From contig JAUXNU010000054.1 in assembly GCA_030682655.1 (NCBI GenBank), forward strand, positions 1 to 64,000: a stretch of DNA of 64,000 nucleotides, in the 5' to 3' direction. The DNA is from Actinomycetota bacterium. GTDB lineage: Bacteria > Actinomycetota > Coriobacteriia > Anaerosomatales > JAUXNU01. The notes under the pieces are model-generated. The model had not been told where the DNA came from and did no database searches. It saw only the letters and a program-made list of their open reading frames with translations. The position numbers were made by a program, and so were the translations under genes. How positions within the stretch are numbered: position 1 is the stretch's first letter; each line of letters opens with the position of its first letter. Shown piece after piece: positions 28,710 to 37,260 of the stretch.

Positions 28710-29051
28710 GTGAGCCTGAGAACGGCACTCGAGAGGATCTCGCCAGACCGGACGACGGAGACCGCAGTGCGAGAGATCCTCTCACTGTTCACCCGGCGTG
28801 CCGAGGAGTGGCTTGAGCCATCAAGGGTGGCCGCGATCGCCGATGTCCCGCCGTCGCTGGCGGAGCACATTCTCGGGATTTTGGGTACAGCATTCGTGCT
28901 AGACTTCGACGACGGTCCGCCACGGTATGCCTATCACAAGGACCGGTTACTTGACTTGGAGATCGACCGGTTTCTGCGTCGAGCCGACGGCCGCGCGGGT
29001 AAGCTCCAATCAAACGTCGAGAAATTCCGAGGTCGTTTCGGTGCCCGCTAG
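28710..29051 (+). CDS. Small protein with winged-helix-like composition
   Basis: A 113-residue protein with no family I can name. Residues ~15-65 (REILSLFTRRAEEWLEPSRVAAIADVPPSL, split around two helices) look like a helix-turn-helix arrangement, followed by a DFDDGPPRYAY strand pair that could be the wing. The basic C-terminus would suit nucleic acid binding. The GTG start has GGAAGGGG upstream and lies 24 bases after the cyclase gene, so co-transcription is likely. Confidence 0.6.
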   Translation: MSLRTALERISPDRTTETAVREILSLFTRRAEEWLEPSRVAAIADVPPSLAEHILGILGTAFVLDFDDGPPRYAYHKDRLLDLEIDRFLRRADGRAGKLQSNVEKFRGRFGAR

Positions 29052-29059
29052 GGGCCGGT

Positions 29060-29974
29060 GTGTCGACAGGTGTGTGGATCAGCGTGATACCGATACTCCC
29101 CGGGGTTCGGGGACCCGCAGTCGAAGATATCCAAAGACGTCTTCTCGGCCTGGGCTACGAGCTTGGGCCGACCGGCGTCGACGGCGTGTTCCTGGGCATG
29201 ACCCGGGACGCAGTCGTCGCGTTTCAGACAGAGCGCGGTCTCGTGGAAGACGGTGTCGTTGGCGACGAGACCTGGAATGCGCTCGTTGATGCGACCTTCA
29301 CCCTCGGCGATCGCATGCTGTACCTGCGGCTGCCGTACTTCCACGGTCGCGATGTCGCCGGGCTGCAGGAGGCGCTGAATACCCTGGGCTTCTCCTCCGG
29401 GCAGCCTGATGGCATCTTCGGCGCCTACACAGAGCGTGCGGTTCGCGAGTTCCAGCTCAACTGCGGCCAGCCTGCCGACGGAATCGTTGGTCCTGAGACG
29501 GTGCGGACCGTCGTCGGGCTCCGACACGTGTGGGAAGGGAAGGACGTCTCGACGCCTCGAGAAGCGAAAGTCGCGGCGGCGCGCGCATGCGACGTGCTGC
29601 GCAGATTCCCATTGTCTTTCGCCGGAGACAGTGCGGCCACCTTGGACATCGCCGAGCGTGTGGTCAACCTCGCTCGTGCCACTACAGAAGAGGCGAGGGT
29701 GTCGCTATCGGAAGCCGGCATTGCAGCAGGGGCCTTCGCTTTCCTGCGGATTGTGGGGGATTGCGTTCACGACGGTGGTGGTGTGCCCGTCGTTCAGGCC
29801 GGGAGCGACGAGGGAGCCGCGTTGGCGGCCCGCATCTTGATTGCCCTGGGCTCCCGGCCAGAGGGTTCCGTTGAGCTGTGTGTCGCAGTGGACCAGGCGT
29901 CCGATATGAACGAGAGGGACCGCCAGCGGACCGCCGTCCGAATTCTGGACGCCCTGTGCGTGGCACTCGCCTGA
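29060..29974 (+). CDS. Peptidoglycan-binding protein with two PG_binding_1 domains
   Basis: A 304-residue protein. Two repeats match PG_binding_1: GPAVEDIQRRLLGLGYELG...VVAFQTERGLVEDGVVGDETW and VAGLQEALNTLGFSSGQPDG...VREFQLNCGQPADGIVGPET (both abridged). The remaining ~130 residues are an alpha/beta domain of uncertain type; it is in the position where amidase domains occur, but I do not see a zinc site. No clear signal peptide is seen, so export is unsure. The GTG at 29060 follows a GGGGCCGG site. Confidence 0.7.
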   Translation: MSTGVWISVIPILPGVRGPAVEDIQRRLLGLGYELGPTGVDGVFLGMTRDAVVAFQTERGLVEDGVVGDETWNALVDATFTLGDRMLYLRLPYFHGRDVAGLQEALNTLGFSSGQPDGIFGAYTERAVREFQLNCGQPADGIVGPETVRTVVGLRHVWEGKDVSTPREAKVAAARACDVLRRFPLSFAGDSAATLDIAERVVNLARATTEEARVSLSEAGIAAGAFAFLRIVGDCVHDGGGVPVVQAGSDEGAALAARILIALGSRPEGSVELCVAVDQASDMNERDRQRTAVRILDALCVALA

Positions 29975-30038
29975 ATGCCCCTTGACGTGCTAGTATACGG
30001 CGGTTGAACTGAAACCGAGTGCCTATGGAGGAATCATC

Positions 30039-31073
30039 CTGACAGCACGATACCTGAAGACCCTATCCCTTGCGCTGGTGCTAGTTCTCGCCATGGGCGT
30101 TTCGCCTGCAGTCGCTGTGCCGACGATGAGCGACAAGCGTGGCGAGGCTATTCGTGTGAAGAAGCAGATCGACGATCTCGATGCGAAGGTCGAGGTTGCG
30201 GCTGAGGCGTACAACGAAGCGTACGCCACTCATGCAGACCTTCTGGGCCAGATCGGCTCCACGAAGGCGAAGCTCAAGAAGACGAACAAGCGCATCGACC
30301 AGCTCCAGACGATGCTGTCGACACGCGCCAACTCAATGTATCGCAACGGACCACTCTCTTTCGTGGAGGTGCTTCTCGGCGCCAATGACTTCGAGGAGTT
30401 TGCCGCCACATGGGATCTCCTGACTGACATCAACCGCCACGATGCGGATGCAACGGTCGAACTCAAGAAGACCAAGGCAGAGGCGGAGATCGTGGCGAAG
30501 GAGCTCGCGTCCCGTGAAGGTGAGGCCAAGAAGGTCCTTGACCGCATGTCTGCCAGGAAGCGTTCGATCGAGGGCGACCTGGCACAGCGCAAGAGCATGC
30601 TGACGGGTCTTGAGAATGAGATCGCCGCCATCGAGGCAGCCGATCGCGCACGCGCTGCAGCGGCAGCGGCCGCCGTGTCCCGGTCGCGCTCGTACGCACC
30701 CGAACGCAGCTTCCCTGCTCCCACACGTGCTGCCCGCGGCGAGGTCGTGGATGTCGCCAAACGCTACCTCGGCGCTCCGTATCGTTGGGGTGCTTCGGGC
30801 CCGAACTCGTTTGACTGCAGCGGCTTCACGATGTTCGTGTATTCGCAGGTGGGCGTTTCGCTTCCCCACTCGTCACGGGCGCAGATCGGACACGGCGAGC
30901 GAGTGTCGCGTAGCGATCTGCAACCAGGCGACCTCGTCTTCTTCGGATCTCCGATCCACCACGTAGGCATCTACGTTGGCGGCGGGATGTACATCCACGC
31001 ACCCCACACCGGAGACGTTGTGAGCATCGATCCGTTGAGCCGGGGCGACTATGCCGGAGCCTGCAGGCCCTAG
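30039..31073 (+). CDS. Secreted NlpC/P60 endopeptidase with coiled-coil domain; CTG start proposed
   Basis: A 344-residue cell-wall hydrolase. A signal peptide (TARYLKTLSLALVLVLAMG) leads to a long coiled coil (about 35-215), an alanine-rich linker and an NlpC/P60 domain with catalytic Cys in FDCSGFT and histidines in HHVGIYVG and IHAPHTG. The layout matches RipA/CwlO-type D,L-endopeptidases used in cell separation. No ATG, GTG or TTG gives a full signal peptide: the first one, GTG 30078, would cut it in half. CTG 30039 lies seven bases after GGAGG and gives a complete signal, so it is proposed as the start. A terminator follows the gene. Confidence 0.85.
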   Translation: MTARYLKTLSLALVLVLAMGVSPAVAVPTMSDKRGEAIRVKKQIDDLDAKVEVAAEAYNEAYATHADLLGQIGSTKAKLKKTNKRIDQLQTMLSTRANSMYRNGPLSFVEVLLGANDFEEFAATWDLLTDINRHDADATVELKKTKAEAEIVAKELASREGEAKKVLDRMSARKRSIEGDLAQRKSMLTGLENEIAAIEAADRARAAAAAAAVSRSRSYAPERSFPAPTRAARGEVVDVAKRYLGAPYRWGASGPNSFDCSGFTMFVYSQVGVSLPHSSRAQIGHGERVSRSDLQPGDLVFFGSPIHHVGIYVGGGMYIHAPHTGDVVSIDPLSRGDYAGACRP

Positions 31074-31102
31074 CGAGTCTCGTCGCCGTATGTGACTTCC
31101 GG

Positions 31103-31139
31103 ATGCCGCATGGGACCTCTCATGCGGTATTCTTCTTTT
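31103..31139 (+). terminator. Rho-independent terminator after the NlpC/P60 gene
   Basis: ATGCCGCATG (31103-31112) pairs with CATGCGGTAT (31121-31130) over ten positions with one G-U, and is followed by TCTTCTTTT. It closes the operon that runs from the chemotaxis genes or from the NlpC/P60 gene, and isolates pilT. Confidence 0.75.
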
Positions 31140-31168
31140 GGCAGGCCCGACGAAGGTACGGTGACGCG

Positions 31169-32275
31169 ATGGCAGAGATCGACGGTCTTCTGAAGCTGAT
31201 GACCGAGAGGGGCTCCTCGGACTTGCATGTCAAGGCGGGAAGCCCTCCGGCGGTCCGTCTCAACGGCAAGCTCGTTGTTTTGCGCGACGAGTTTCAACCT
31301 CTCACCGCCGACCAGACGCGAGCGCTCGCGATGGGCATGATGGACGAGCGTCAGTCCGAGTCATTCGAGAATCACAGGGAGGCGGACTTCGCCTACTCCC
31401 TGTCTGGCGTCGGGCGCTTCCGCGTGAACGTGTTCCATCAGCGGGGCAGCATCGGTATGACGCTGCGGCGTGTGGCGACCGAACGGGCGAGCATCGAGGA
31501 CCTCGGCCTACCGGGCGTTATCCGTCGCCTTGCCGATGAGCCGCGAGGGCTTGTTCTTGTCACCGGGACCGCAGGGTCGGGGAAGACGACCACGCTTGCC
31601 GCGATGATCGATCACATCAACAGCACGCGCGATGGGCACATCGTCACGATCGAGGATCCCATCGAGGTGCTGCACAAGGACAAGAAGTGCATCGTGAATC
31701 AGCGAGAGATCGGTATCGATACGCGAAGCTACGCCGACGCGCTCAGGCACGTTGTCCGTCAGGACCCCGACGTCATCCTCATCGGCGAGATGCGCGACCA
31801 CGAAACCGTGTCCGCGGCGCTCACGGCCGCGGAGATCGGCAACCTCGTATTCTCGACGCTGCACACGATCGACGCGACCGAGACGATCAACCGAATCATC
31901 GACTTCTTCCCGCCTTACCAGCAGAAGCAGGTTCGACTGATGCTGGCGGCCACACTCAAGGGCATCGTGTCGCTCCGCCTGATACCTTCGATCAACGGCG
32001 GCCTGGTTCCGGCGGTCGAGATCATGGTGATGACCGGCACGATTCGCGAGTACGTCACGGACTCGGAGAAGACTTACCTCATACGAGATGCGATGGAAGA
32101 GGGCGAGTACTACGGCATGCAGACCTTCGACCAGAGCCTTCTGTCGCTGTATCAGGATCGCCAGATCACCCTCGATGACGCGACGGCGATGGCGGCCAAT
32201 GCGCACGACTTCAAGATCAAGGTGAGACAGCTTGGGGTGGATGCGACCAAGGCGGCCGAGAGCGGCATCTACTAG
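31169..32275 (+). CDS. pilT: Twitching motility ATPase PilT
   Basis: A 368-residue hexameric ATPase that retracts type IV pili. It shows GTAGSGKTTT (Walker A), the Asp-box region (TIEDPIEVLH), VRQDPDVILIGEMRD (Walker B) and the His-box STLHTIDA. PilT's AIRNLIRE-like end is not clear here. The ATG at 31169 is chosen because the family N-terminus (IDGLLKLMTERGSSDLHVKAG) starts there. No pilin or assembly genes are in the window. It is flanked by a terminator upstream and a convergent gene downstream. Confidence 0.93.
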   Translation: MAEIDGLLKLMTERGSSDLHVKAGSPPAVRLNGKLVVLRDEFQPLTADQTRALAMGMMDERQSESFENHREADFAYSLSGVGRFRVNVFHQRGSIGMTLRRVATERASIEDLGLPGVIRRLADEPRGLVLVTGTAGSGKTTTLAAMIDHINSTRDGHIVTIEDPIEVLHKDKKCIVNQREIGIDTRSYADALRHVVRQDPDVILIGEMRDHETVSAALTAAEIGNLVFSTLHTIDATETINRIIDFFPPYQQKQVRLMLAATLKGIVSLRLIPSINGGLVPAVEIMVMTGTIREYVTDSEKTYLIRDAMEEGEYYGMQTFDQSLLSLYQDRQITLDDATAMAANAHDFKIKVRQLGVDATKAAESGIY

Positions 32276-32321
32276 AGGGTTCTCGTGGCGACGCCGCGTA
32301 CGCGCGGGATTGCGGTACCGG

Positions 32322-33773
32322 TCACCGAAGCGTCGAGAAGAGCGCCTCCACTTCCTTGGGCATGTTGCCCAGACCTCCCATATGCTGCTTCAGATAGCTG
32401 TTCTCCATGAGCAGCTTCATCGTGATCATGAAGTAGTCGCGCTTGAAGGGCGACATCTTCGGAACCTGCTTCAGCTTCCCCATGTAGAACTTGCGATAGC
32501 AGTCGATGACGAGCTTCATGAGTTCGTCCGTCGACATCGCTGTTGGCTTGACCACCGGCGCGACTAGGTTGTAGTCCTCGTAGTCACGGCTAACGATGTG
32601 CGGTTCCAGCTCGGCGTACATGTCCGCGTAGGGCCACGGGGCAATCGTGAGGAAGAATGCAAGGTCCGGGTTGTAGTGCACGGCCAGGTCGAACGTTGCC
32701 TGGATCATCTCGGGCGTGTCATCGGGCAGGCCAAGGACGAGACTCGTCTCCGAGATCATGTCGTGCTTGTTGATGAGGTCGATCGCCCGCTTCCCCATGT
32801 CGACTTGCGTGTTCTTCTTGAACAGGTCAAGCGTTGCCTGATCGGTTCGCTCCACCCCGACGTAGATGTGGTGCACTCCGGCCTCGCGGTAGCGGGCCAT
32901 GATGTCCTCGTCGCGCAGCACGTCATCCACGCGGGTCTCCATGAGAAGGTGCAGCCCGAGGTCTCGTTCGATCAGCAGGTCGAGGATGCGCTCCCAGCGC
33001 ACGCGGTCAAGCGTCGGTGTTTCGTCTGAGAGCATCATCACACCGATGCCGTAGCGTTCCTTGAGCATCTGAAGCTCGTCGACGAAGTTCTCCGCGCTGC
33101 GGGCACGCCACGTGCGTTCCCAGAAGACCTGTTGGCTGCAGAAAGAGCATGCCTGGTCGCATCCCCGGGACGAGGAGACGATCGCCAGTCCCGTGTCAGG
33201 CATCGGGTAGAAGCTGTAGAGGTCCCAATCAACGAGGTCCCACGCCGTGGGAAGCGAATCGAGGTCGTCGATGAGCGGGCGGGTCGGAGTGGCGCGCACA
33301 ACACCGCCGGCGTCGCGAAACGCGATGCCGGCGACCCTGCCGGGATCTTCACCGGCGGTCAGGCAGGCCACCAGCTCCGGGGCGGTCAGCTCACCTTCGC
33401 CGCGAAGCACGTAGTCCACGACGTCGCCGTCGAGGTCCAGAACCTCCTCGTACATGAAGTGCGCGTGTACACCGCCGATCCCGGTGACGACCCCGGGAAG
33501 AGTCTCCTTGGCTATGCGGAGCAACTCGACGCCTTTGGGATAGGATGACGTGTAGCAGCTCGTAAGAACCATGTCGGGAGCGATGCGCTCAAGTTCTCGT
33601 GCGATGGTCTCGAGATCGTGGTTCGCCGTCATGGCGTCGTATATCACCGGGTCGAATCCCGCGGCCCGCAGCGCACCGGCGATGTAGACGAAGGCCACGT
33701 TGGGCCAACTGCCGGCGGTCTCGACAACTCCACTGTGGTACGGGGGAGTCACGAGGGCGACGCGCTGTATCAT
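32322..33773 (-). CDS. B12-binding radical SAM enzyme, BchE-like group
   Basis: A 483-residue enzyme. The N-terminal 150 residues form a cobalamin-binding Rossmann domain; the usual DxHxxG is not clear. The radical SAM motif is CDQACSFC near residue 205, binding a [4Fe-4S] cluster and S-adenosylmethionine. The organisation is like BchE and other class B methyltransferases or cyclases, but the substrate cannot be deduced. The ATG at 33773 has GCGAGG upstream; an in-frame extension to 33932 is unlikely to be translated. It is convergent with pilT and divergent from the ECF sigma factor. Confidence 0.8.
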   Translation of the reverse strand: MIQRVALVTPPYHSGVVETAGSWPNVAFVYIAGALRAAGFDPVIYDAMTANHDLETIARELERIAPDMVLTSCYTSSYPKGVELLRIAKETLPGVVTGIGGVHAHFMYEEVLDLDGDVVDYVLRGEGELTAPELVACLTAGEDPGRVAGIAFRDAGGVVRATPTRPLIDDLDSLPTAWDLVDWDLYSFYPMPDTGLAIVSSSRGCDQACSFCSQQVFWERTWRARSAENFVDELQMLKERYGIGVMMLSDETPTLDRVRWERILDLLIERDLGLHLLMETRVDDVLRDEDIMARYREAGVHHIYVGVERTDQATLDLFKKNTQVDMGKRAIDLINKHDMISETSLVLGLPDDTPEMIQATFDLAVHYNPDLAFFLTIAPWPYADMYAELEPHIVSRDYEDYNLVAPVVKPTAMSTDELMKLVIDCYRKFYMGKLKQVPKMSPFKRDYFMITMKLLMENSYLKQHMGGLGNMPKEVEALFSTLR

Positions 33774-33834
33774 CGGGCAGCCTCGCTTTCGATGCACTAG
33801 AATTCGGGGAGCCTCATCACCGAGGCGGGGCGGG

Positions 33835-33860
33835 GGAACCGCCCTCATTCTATCATCGAC
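33835..33860 (+). promoter_or_regulatory. Possible ECF-type autoregulated promoter
   Basis: GGAAC (33835-33839) and CGAC (33857-33860) are 17 bases apart, the layout of ECF sigma promoters (GGAAC/CGTC-like). It lies just upstream of an ECF sigma gene, which often transcribe themselves. The -35 box overlaps a GGGCGG/CCGCCC hairpin. Confidence 0.35.
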
Positions 33861-33922
33861 ATCCTGCACCCCGTAACTTGATGGTCGGTTCGGACGTTTC
33901 GAGAGATGGAGCCTCTGCGCGC

Positions 33923-34489
33923 ATGGACGCACGGGACGACAGGTACGTTGACAAGCTCGTGGGCAGGGCCGTTCGCGGCGACGCGGAGGCGTTCGGAGAC
34001 ATCTACGACGTCTTCGCCGACCGGGTGTACTCGTTCGTCCGGGCGCGCATCGGCGATTATCACGAGTCCGAGGATGTCACCGAGACGGTGTTCCTCAAGG
34101 CGTTCGAGGCCATTTCGACCTACGACCGCCGGGGACTGCCCTTCGGGGCGTGGCTGTTTCGGATCGCTCGCAACGCCAGTGTCGACGCTTTGCGCAAGCG
34201 GGGCAGGACTCCGGACCCGGAGGAGGACGTCGAGCCGTTTCTCGATCCCGATCCGGTGCGTATCGATGAGCATGTTGCGTCGCTCGTGGATGGCGAAGCG
34301 GTTCTGAGGTGCGTACGTGAGCTTACGGAGGACCAGGCGGCAGTGGTCGCCTGCAGGTTCTACTGGGACATGGGCATCCGCGAAACCGCTCGAACGCTTG
34401 GGCGGACAGAAGGAGCGGTCAAGGCGTTGCAGCATCGCGCGCTCAGGAATCTGGCGCGGATGCTAGAGGAGTCAGGTACACATGAGTGA
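33923..34489 (+). CDS. ECF-family RNA polymerase sigma factor
   Basis: A protein of about 188 residues with sigma region 2 (DIYDVFADRVYSFVRARIGDY, then ESEDVTETVFLKAF and FGAWLFRIARN) and region 4 (ELTEDQAAVVACRFYWD, then IRETARTLGRTEGAVKALQHRA), joined by an acidic linker. Starts at 33923 or 33881 are both possible; 33923 gives the usual family length. The last eight bases overlap the next gene, whose product is probably its anti-sigma factor. Confidence 0.88.
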   Translation: MDARDDRYVDKLVGRAVRGDAEAFGDIYDVFADRVYSFVRARIGDYHESEDVTETVFLKAFEAISTYDRRGLPFGAWLFRIARNASVDALRKRGRTPDPEEDVEPFLDPDPVRIDEHVASLVDGEAVLRCVRELTEDQAAVVACRFYWDMGIRETARTLGRTEGAVKALQHRALRNLARMLEESGTHE

Positions 34490-35204
34490 TCGAGAGCAGG
34501 GTCTGGAGCTGGAGGAGCTCGTGAGGTCTTCGGCCGGGGAGATGCCGTCTGACGTCCGCGCACACGTACGCGAACGCATCATGGCGCAGTCTCGTGGGTT
34601 GGCCGCAACCCCGGCACGGTTTCATAGTGCATTCATGAGGGCCGCCGCCGTGTTCGTGTCCATCGGGCTAGCAACCGGATCTGTTACCTACGCCGCGACA
34701 TACGCCATGCCTGGCGATGTTCTCTACGGGCTCAAGCGTGCGATCGAGGAGACCCGTGTTGCGCTCACCGTGCGTGAAGAGAACCGCGACGAGCAGCTCT
34801 TGGGCATGACGCGCAAACGGGCAGAGGAACTCACCCGCCTGATAGAGCAGCGTGCGCCGGCCGGTTCGGTCGACGCAGCCGCAGACGACTTCGGGGAGGC
34901 GGCGCGCCGTGCCCTGGAGGGTGAGGGCAAGCCTGCCGAGGAGAAGGCCCGCACCATCGAGAAGACGGTGGACGACCAGCCCGCTCCGGTCCAGGAACGT
35001 GCGCGTGAAGAGCTGCCCAAGGGCGGCACCGCAACGCCCGTCCAGCCCGAGCCCCCGAAGCAGGGCGAGCCCCAACAGCCTCCGACCAGTGGATCGGGCG
35101 ACGGCTCCGGTTCGGGGTCGGGGTCGGGGTCGGGGTCGGGGCAGAACCCGGACGCGCCGGGCGGCTCTCCGCAGGAGGGTGGCCGTTCGACAGGGGCGCC
35201 GTAG
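34482..35204 (+). CDS. Probable membrane anti-sigma factor (DUF5667-like)
   Basis: A 240-residue protein that overlaps the sigma gene. An N-terminal acidic ~45-residue segment would be cytoplasmic and bind sigma. It is followed by one membrane helix (RAAAVFVSIGLATGSVTYAA) and then an extracellular domain (MPGDVLYGLKRAIEETRVAL) typical of DUF5667-type proteins. The tail is Pro/Glu-rich and ends in a Gly-Ser run encoded by a hexanucleotide repeat. The anti-sigma role rests on gene order and topology. There is no zinc-binding ZAS motif. Confidence 0.72.
   Translation: MSDREQGLELEELVRSSAGEMPSDVRAHVRERIMAQSRGLAATPARFHSAFMRAAAVFVSIGLATGSVTYAATYAMPGDVLYGLKRAIEETRVALTVREENRDEQLLGMTRKRAEELTRLIEQRAPAGSVDAAADDFGEAARRALEGEGKPAEEKARTIEKTVDDQPAPVQERAREELPKGGTATPVQPEPPKQGEPQQPPTSGSGDGSGSGSGSGSGSGQNPDAPGGSPQEGGRSTGAP
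35112..35141 (+). repeat. Five tandem TCGGGG hexanucleotides
   Basis: Five exact copies of TCGGGG inside the anti-sigma gene encode a Gly-Ser run. Gain or loss of whole units keeps the frame and changes linker length, so this is a potential slippage site. Confidence 0.85.
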
Positions 35205-35280
35205 TCACCACCCGTACCCTCGGGCCGCTCCGAAGCGTTTCCCTGACCGGAGGGGCGTGAGTCTCGAGGAGTGAGACGGG

Positions 35281-35808
35281 ATGAGCGCACGGAACACGAT
35301 GTTGGCCGCGCTAGTTGCATGCATGCTGGTGGCTGGACCGGCATTCGCGGCACAAGGCGCGGGCGGTTCGGGATCCGGGGATGCGGCCGGCTCGGCCAAG
35401 CAGGTGCAGAGCGCGACCAAGGGTGATGCGGAACAGACCGGCAGCGTCGCGGCCCCTCAGACGGAGAGCTCGACTCAGACCCAGGTTCGGACGCAGACCC
35501 GCACGCAGACCCAGGACCAGAGCGGCGAGTGCGATGAGGACTGCGACGGGCCTGACCAGGTCCGCACTCGTGCCCAGATTCGCGAGGAATCCGGAGAGGC
35601 TTCCGGAACCATCGTTCGAACGCGTTTGAACACGCGCACCGAACCACAGGCTGACGATGACGAAGGCGACGCGCCCGATCCGGTCGTCGAGCCCGAGGAG
35701 TTCGAAGAGGATTCGGCCGAAGCGGGTATCGTGGTCCGGGTTGCGACCCGGCTGGAGTCACTCTGGCAGTGGATGCTCGGGTTGGTCGGACTCGGGGGCG
35801 CAGCGTAG
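35281..35808 (+). CDS. Secreted, highly charged protein of unknown function
   Basis: A 175-residue protein with a signal peptide (LAALVACMLVAGPAFA). It continues into a Gly/Ser, then Gln/Thr/Arg-rich stretch (TQVRTQTRTQTQ), a CDEDC pair, and an acidic region before a hydrophobic end (LWQWMLGLVGLGG). The C-terminal hydrophobic segment could act as an anchor. No family is recognised. It follows the putative anti-sigma gene by 76 bases and may belong to the same regulon. Confidence 0.6.
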   Translation: MSARNTMLAALVACMLVAGPAFAAQGAGGSGSGDAAGSAKQVQSATKGDAEQTGSVAAPQTESSTQTQVRTQTRTQTQDQSGECDEDCDGPDQVRTRAQIREESGEASGTIVRTRLNTRTEPQADDDEGDAPDPVVEPEEFEEDSAEAGIVVRVATRLESLWQWMLGLVGLGGAA

Positions 35809-35845
35809 TCGACTTGCCCTGGCAAGCTGGCCGGCACCGGGCGCC

Positions 35846-36250
35846 TCAGCGCCTGCCGGCAGAACGGGATGCGGTGGCGGCCCGCACGGCGAGTGCGGCT
35901 GCCACCGCGCCCGCGCACGCTCCCAGAGTATCGCGACCCCAATCTGCGAGATCGGGCACTCGCCCGGGGACGTAGAACTGGTGGAGTTCATCGGTGATCC
36001 CGTAGAGGGACGCGATTGCCACGGCTACTGCGATGATGCGCAGGTCCACGGTGCCCGGGTACAGTGCGAAGACGAGAAGCAGGCCAAGGACGGCGTACTC
36101 CGCGACGTGGGCCGCGTTCCCGAAGCGTCCAGGTACCCGTGATCCCGGTATCGAGGACAGGGCGAAGATCACTCCCATCCAGGCCAACACCAGGCTCCAG
36201 CGGGCGAGAATCGCCCGGCGGCGCAGGCTCGGTGGGTTGCGGCGGTTCAT
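35846..36250 (-). CDS. VanZ-like membrane protein
   Basis: A 134-residue protein with about four membrane helices and the VanZ signatures: FALSSIPG after the first helix, AHVAEYAVLG in the second and DELHQFYVPGR before the last. VanZ relatives are linked to glycopeptide resistance or wall lipids, but single VanZ-like proteins have no defined function. The ATG at 36250 starts the basic MNRRNPPSLRRR segment; the longer frame is non-coding. Confidence 0.8.
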   Translation of the reverse strand: MNRRNPPSLRRRAILARWSLVLAWMGVIFALSSIPGSRVPGRFGNAAHVAEYAVLGLLLVFALYPGTVDLRIIAVAVAIASLYGITDELHQFYVPGRVPDLADWGRDTLGACAGAVAAALAVRAATASRSAGRR

Positions 36251-36357
36251 CGTGGGTCCCGGTGCTGGTTCATGGCACAGGAGTCTAGCACGGCGGTTGA
36301 CGCTTCCGACCGACAGGTGAGAGTGTGTTGGCTCCACTCGACTGGACCGGAGGGGCG

Positions 36358-37260
36358 ATGAATCGCAAGACCGCGGTTGTCGGCGCCGTGGCATCGGCGG
36401 CGTGTTTCGGCTCGCTTGCGGTGCTCACGACGCTCGCGTACGAGCGCGGAGCGCAGCCCCTTCAGCTCCTCACATGGCGGTTCGGACTCGCAGCCGTTCT
36501 CCTTGGCGGCTATCTGGTCCTCCGGAAGCCGGAATCCCTGCGTGTGGGCCCGGGCGATATCGGCAGATTCGCAGTACTGTCGTTCGCCGGCTACGGTGCC
36601 GCGTCGATCTGCTTCTTCTTCGCGCTCACGTTCGCTCCCGCCGCGGTCGTGGGCATCCTGCTGTATACGTATCCGGCGATCGTGACGTTGGCCGAGTGGG
36701 CGTTCCTCGGCTTGCGTCCTGGCTCTCCGCGGTTGCTGGCCGTGCTGGTGGCATTCACGGGGTGTGCGCTTGTCGCTGACCCCTTCGGTTCGCACGGCAC
36801 AGTGGCGTGGCCGGGCGTGTTTCTTGGAATCGGTGCGGCGGTCGCCTATGCGAGTTTCAGCGTTCTCAGCCACCGGTGGCTTCCCGGACGTACGCGCTCA
36901 GGCCTGATGGCGTACATGTTCCTCTTCACGACCGTGCTGGCCGGGGGAGCTGCATGCGCGACCGGGACATCGCTGTCGGTTTCGGGCTGGTCGGCAGACG
37001 TATGGCTGTTGCTTGCGGCCATCGTCGCGTTTCCGACCTTCATCGCGATCGTTCTGTACCTCGCCGCGCTGCGCACGCTCGGTCCTTCTCAAGCTGCGAT
37101 CGTCTCCACGTTCGAACCGCTGTTCACGATCGCACTTGCCGCGGTTCTCCTTGGCGAGAGGTTGACGCCGGTGCAGTGGATCGGAGCGGGGTTGGTGCTG
37201 GCGGGCGTTGTCGCTGCCGAGATGGTTGCGAGGCGCGTCGAGGAAATGCCTGCCGTCTAG
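36358..37260 (+). CDS. EamA-family (DMT) transporter
   Basis: A 300-residue integral membrane protein with ten predicted helices in two homologous halves (EamA repeats), typical of drug/metabolite exporters such as RhaT or YdcZ relatives. The second half has SQAAIVSTFEPLFTIALA and GERLTPVQWIGAGLVLAGV, the classic EamA end. GGAGGGG precedes the ATG. The substrate is unknown. The 3' end touches the convergent gene by four bases. Confidence 0.88.
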   Translation: MNRKTAVVGAVASAACFGSLAVLTTLAYERGAQPLQLLTWRFGLAAVLLGGYLVLRKPESLRVGPGDIGRFAVLSFAGYGAASICFFFALTFAPAAVVGILLYTYPAIVTLAEWAFLGLRPGSPRLLAVLVAFTGCALVADPFGSHGTVAWPGVFLGIGAAVAYASFSVLSHRWLPGRTRSGLMAYMFLFTTVLAGGAACATGTSLSVSGWSADVWLLLAAIVAFPTFIAIVLYLAALRTLGPSQAAIVSTFEPLFTIALAAVLLGERLTPVQWIGAGLVLAGVVAAEMVARRVEEMPAV

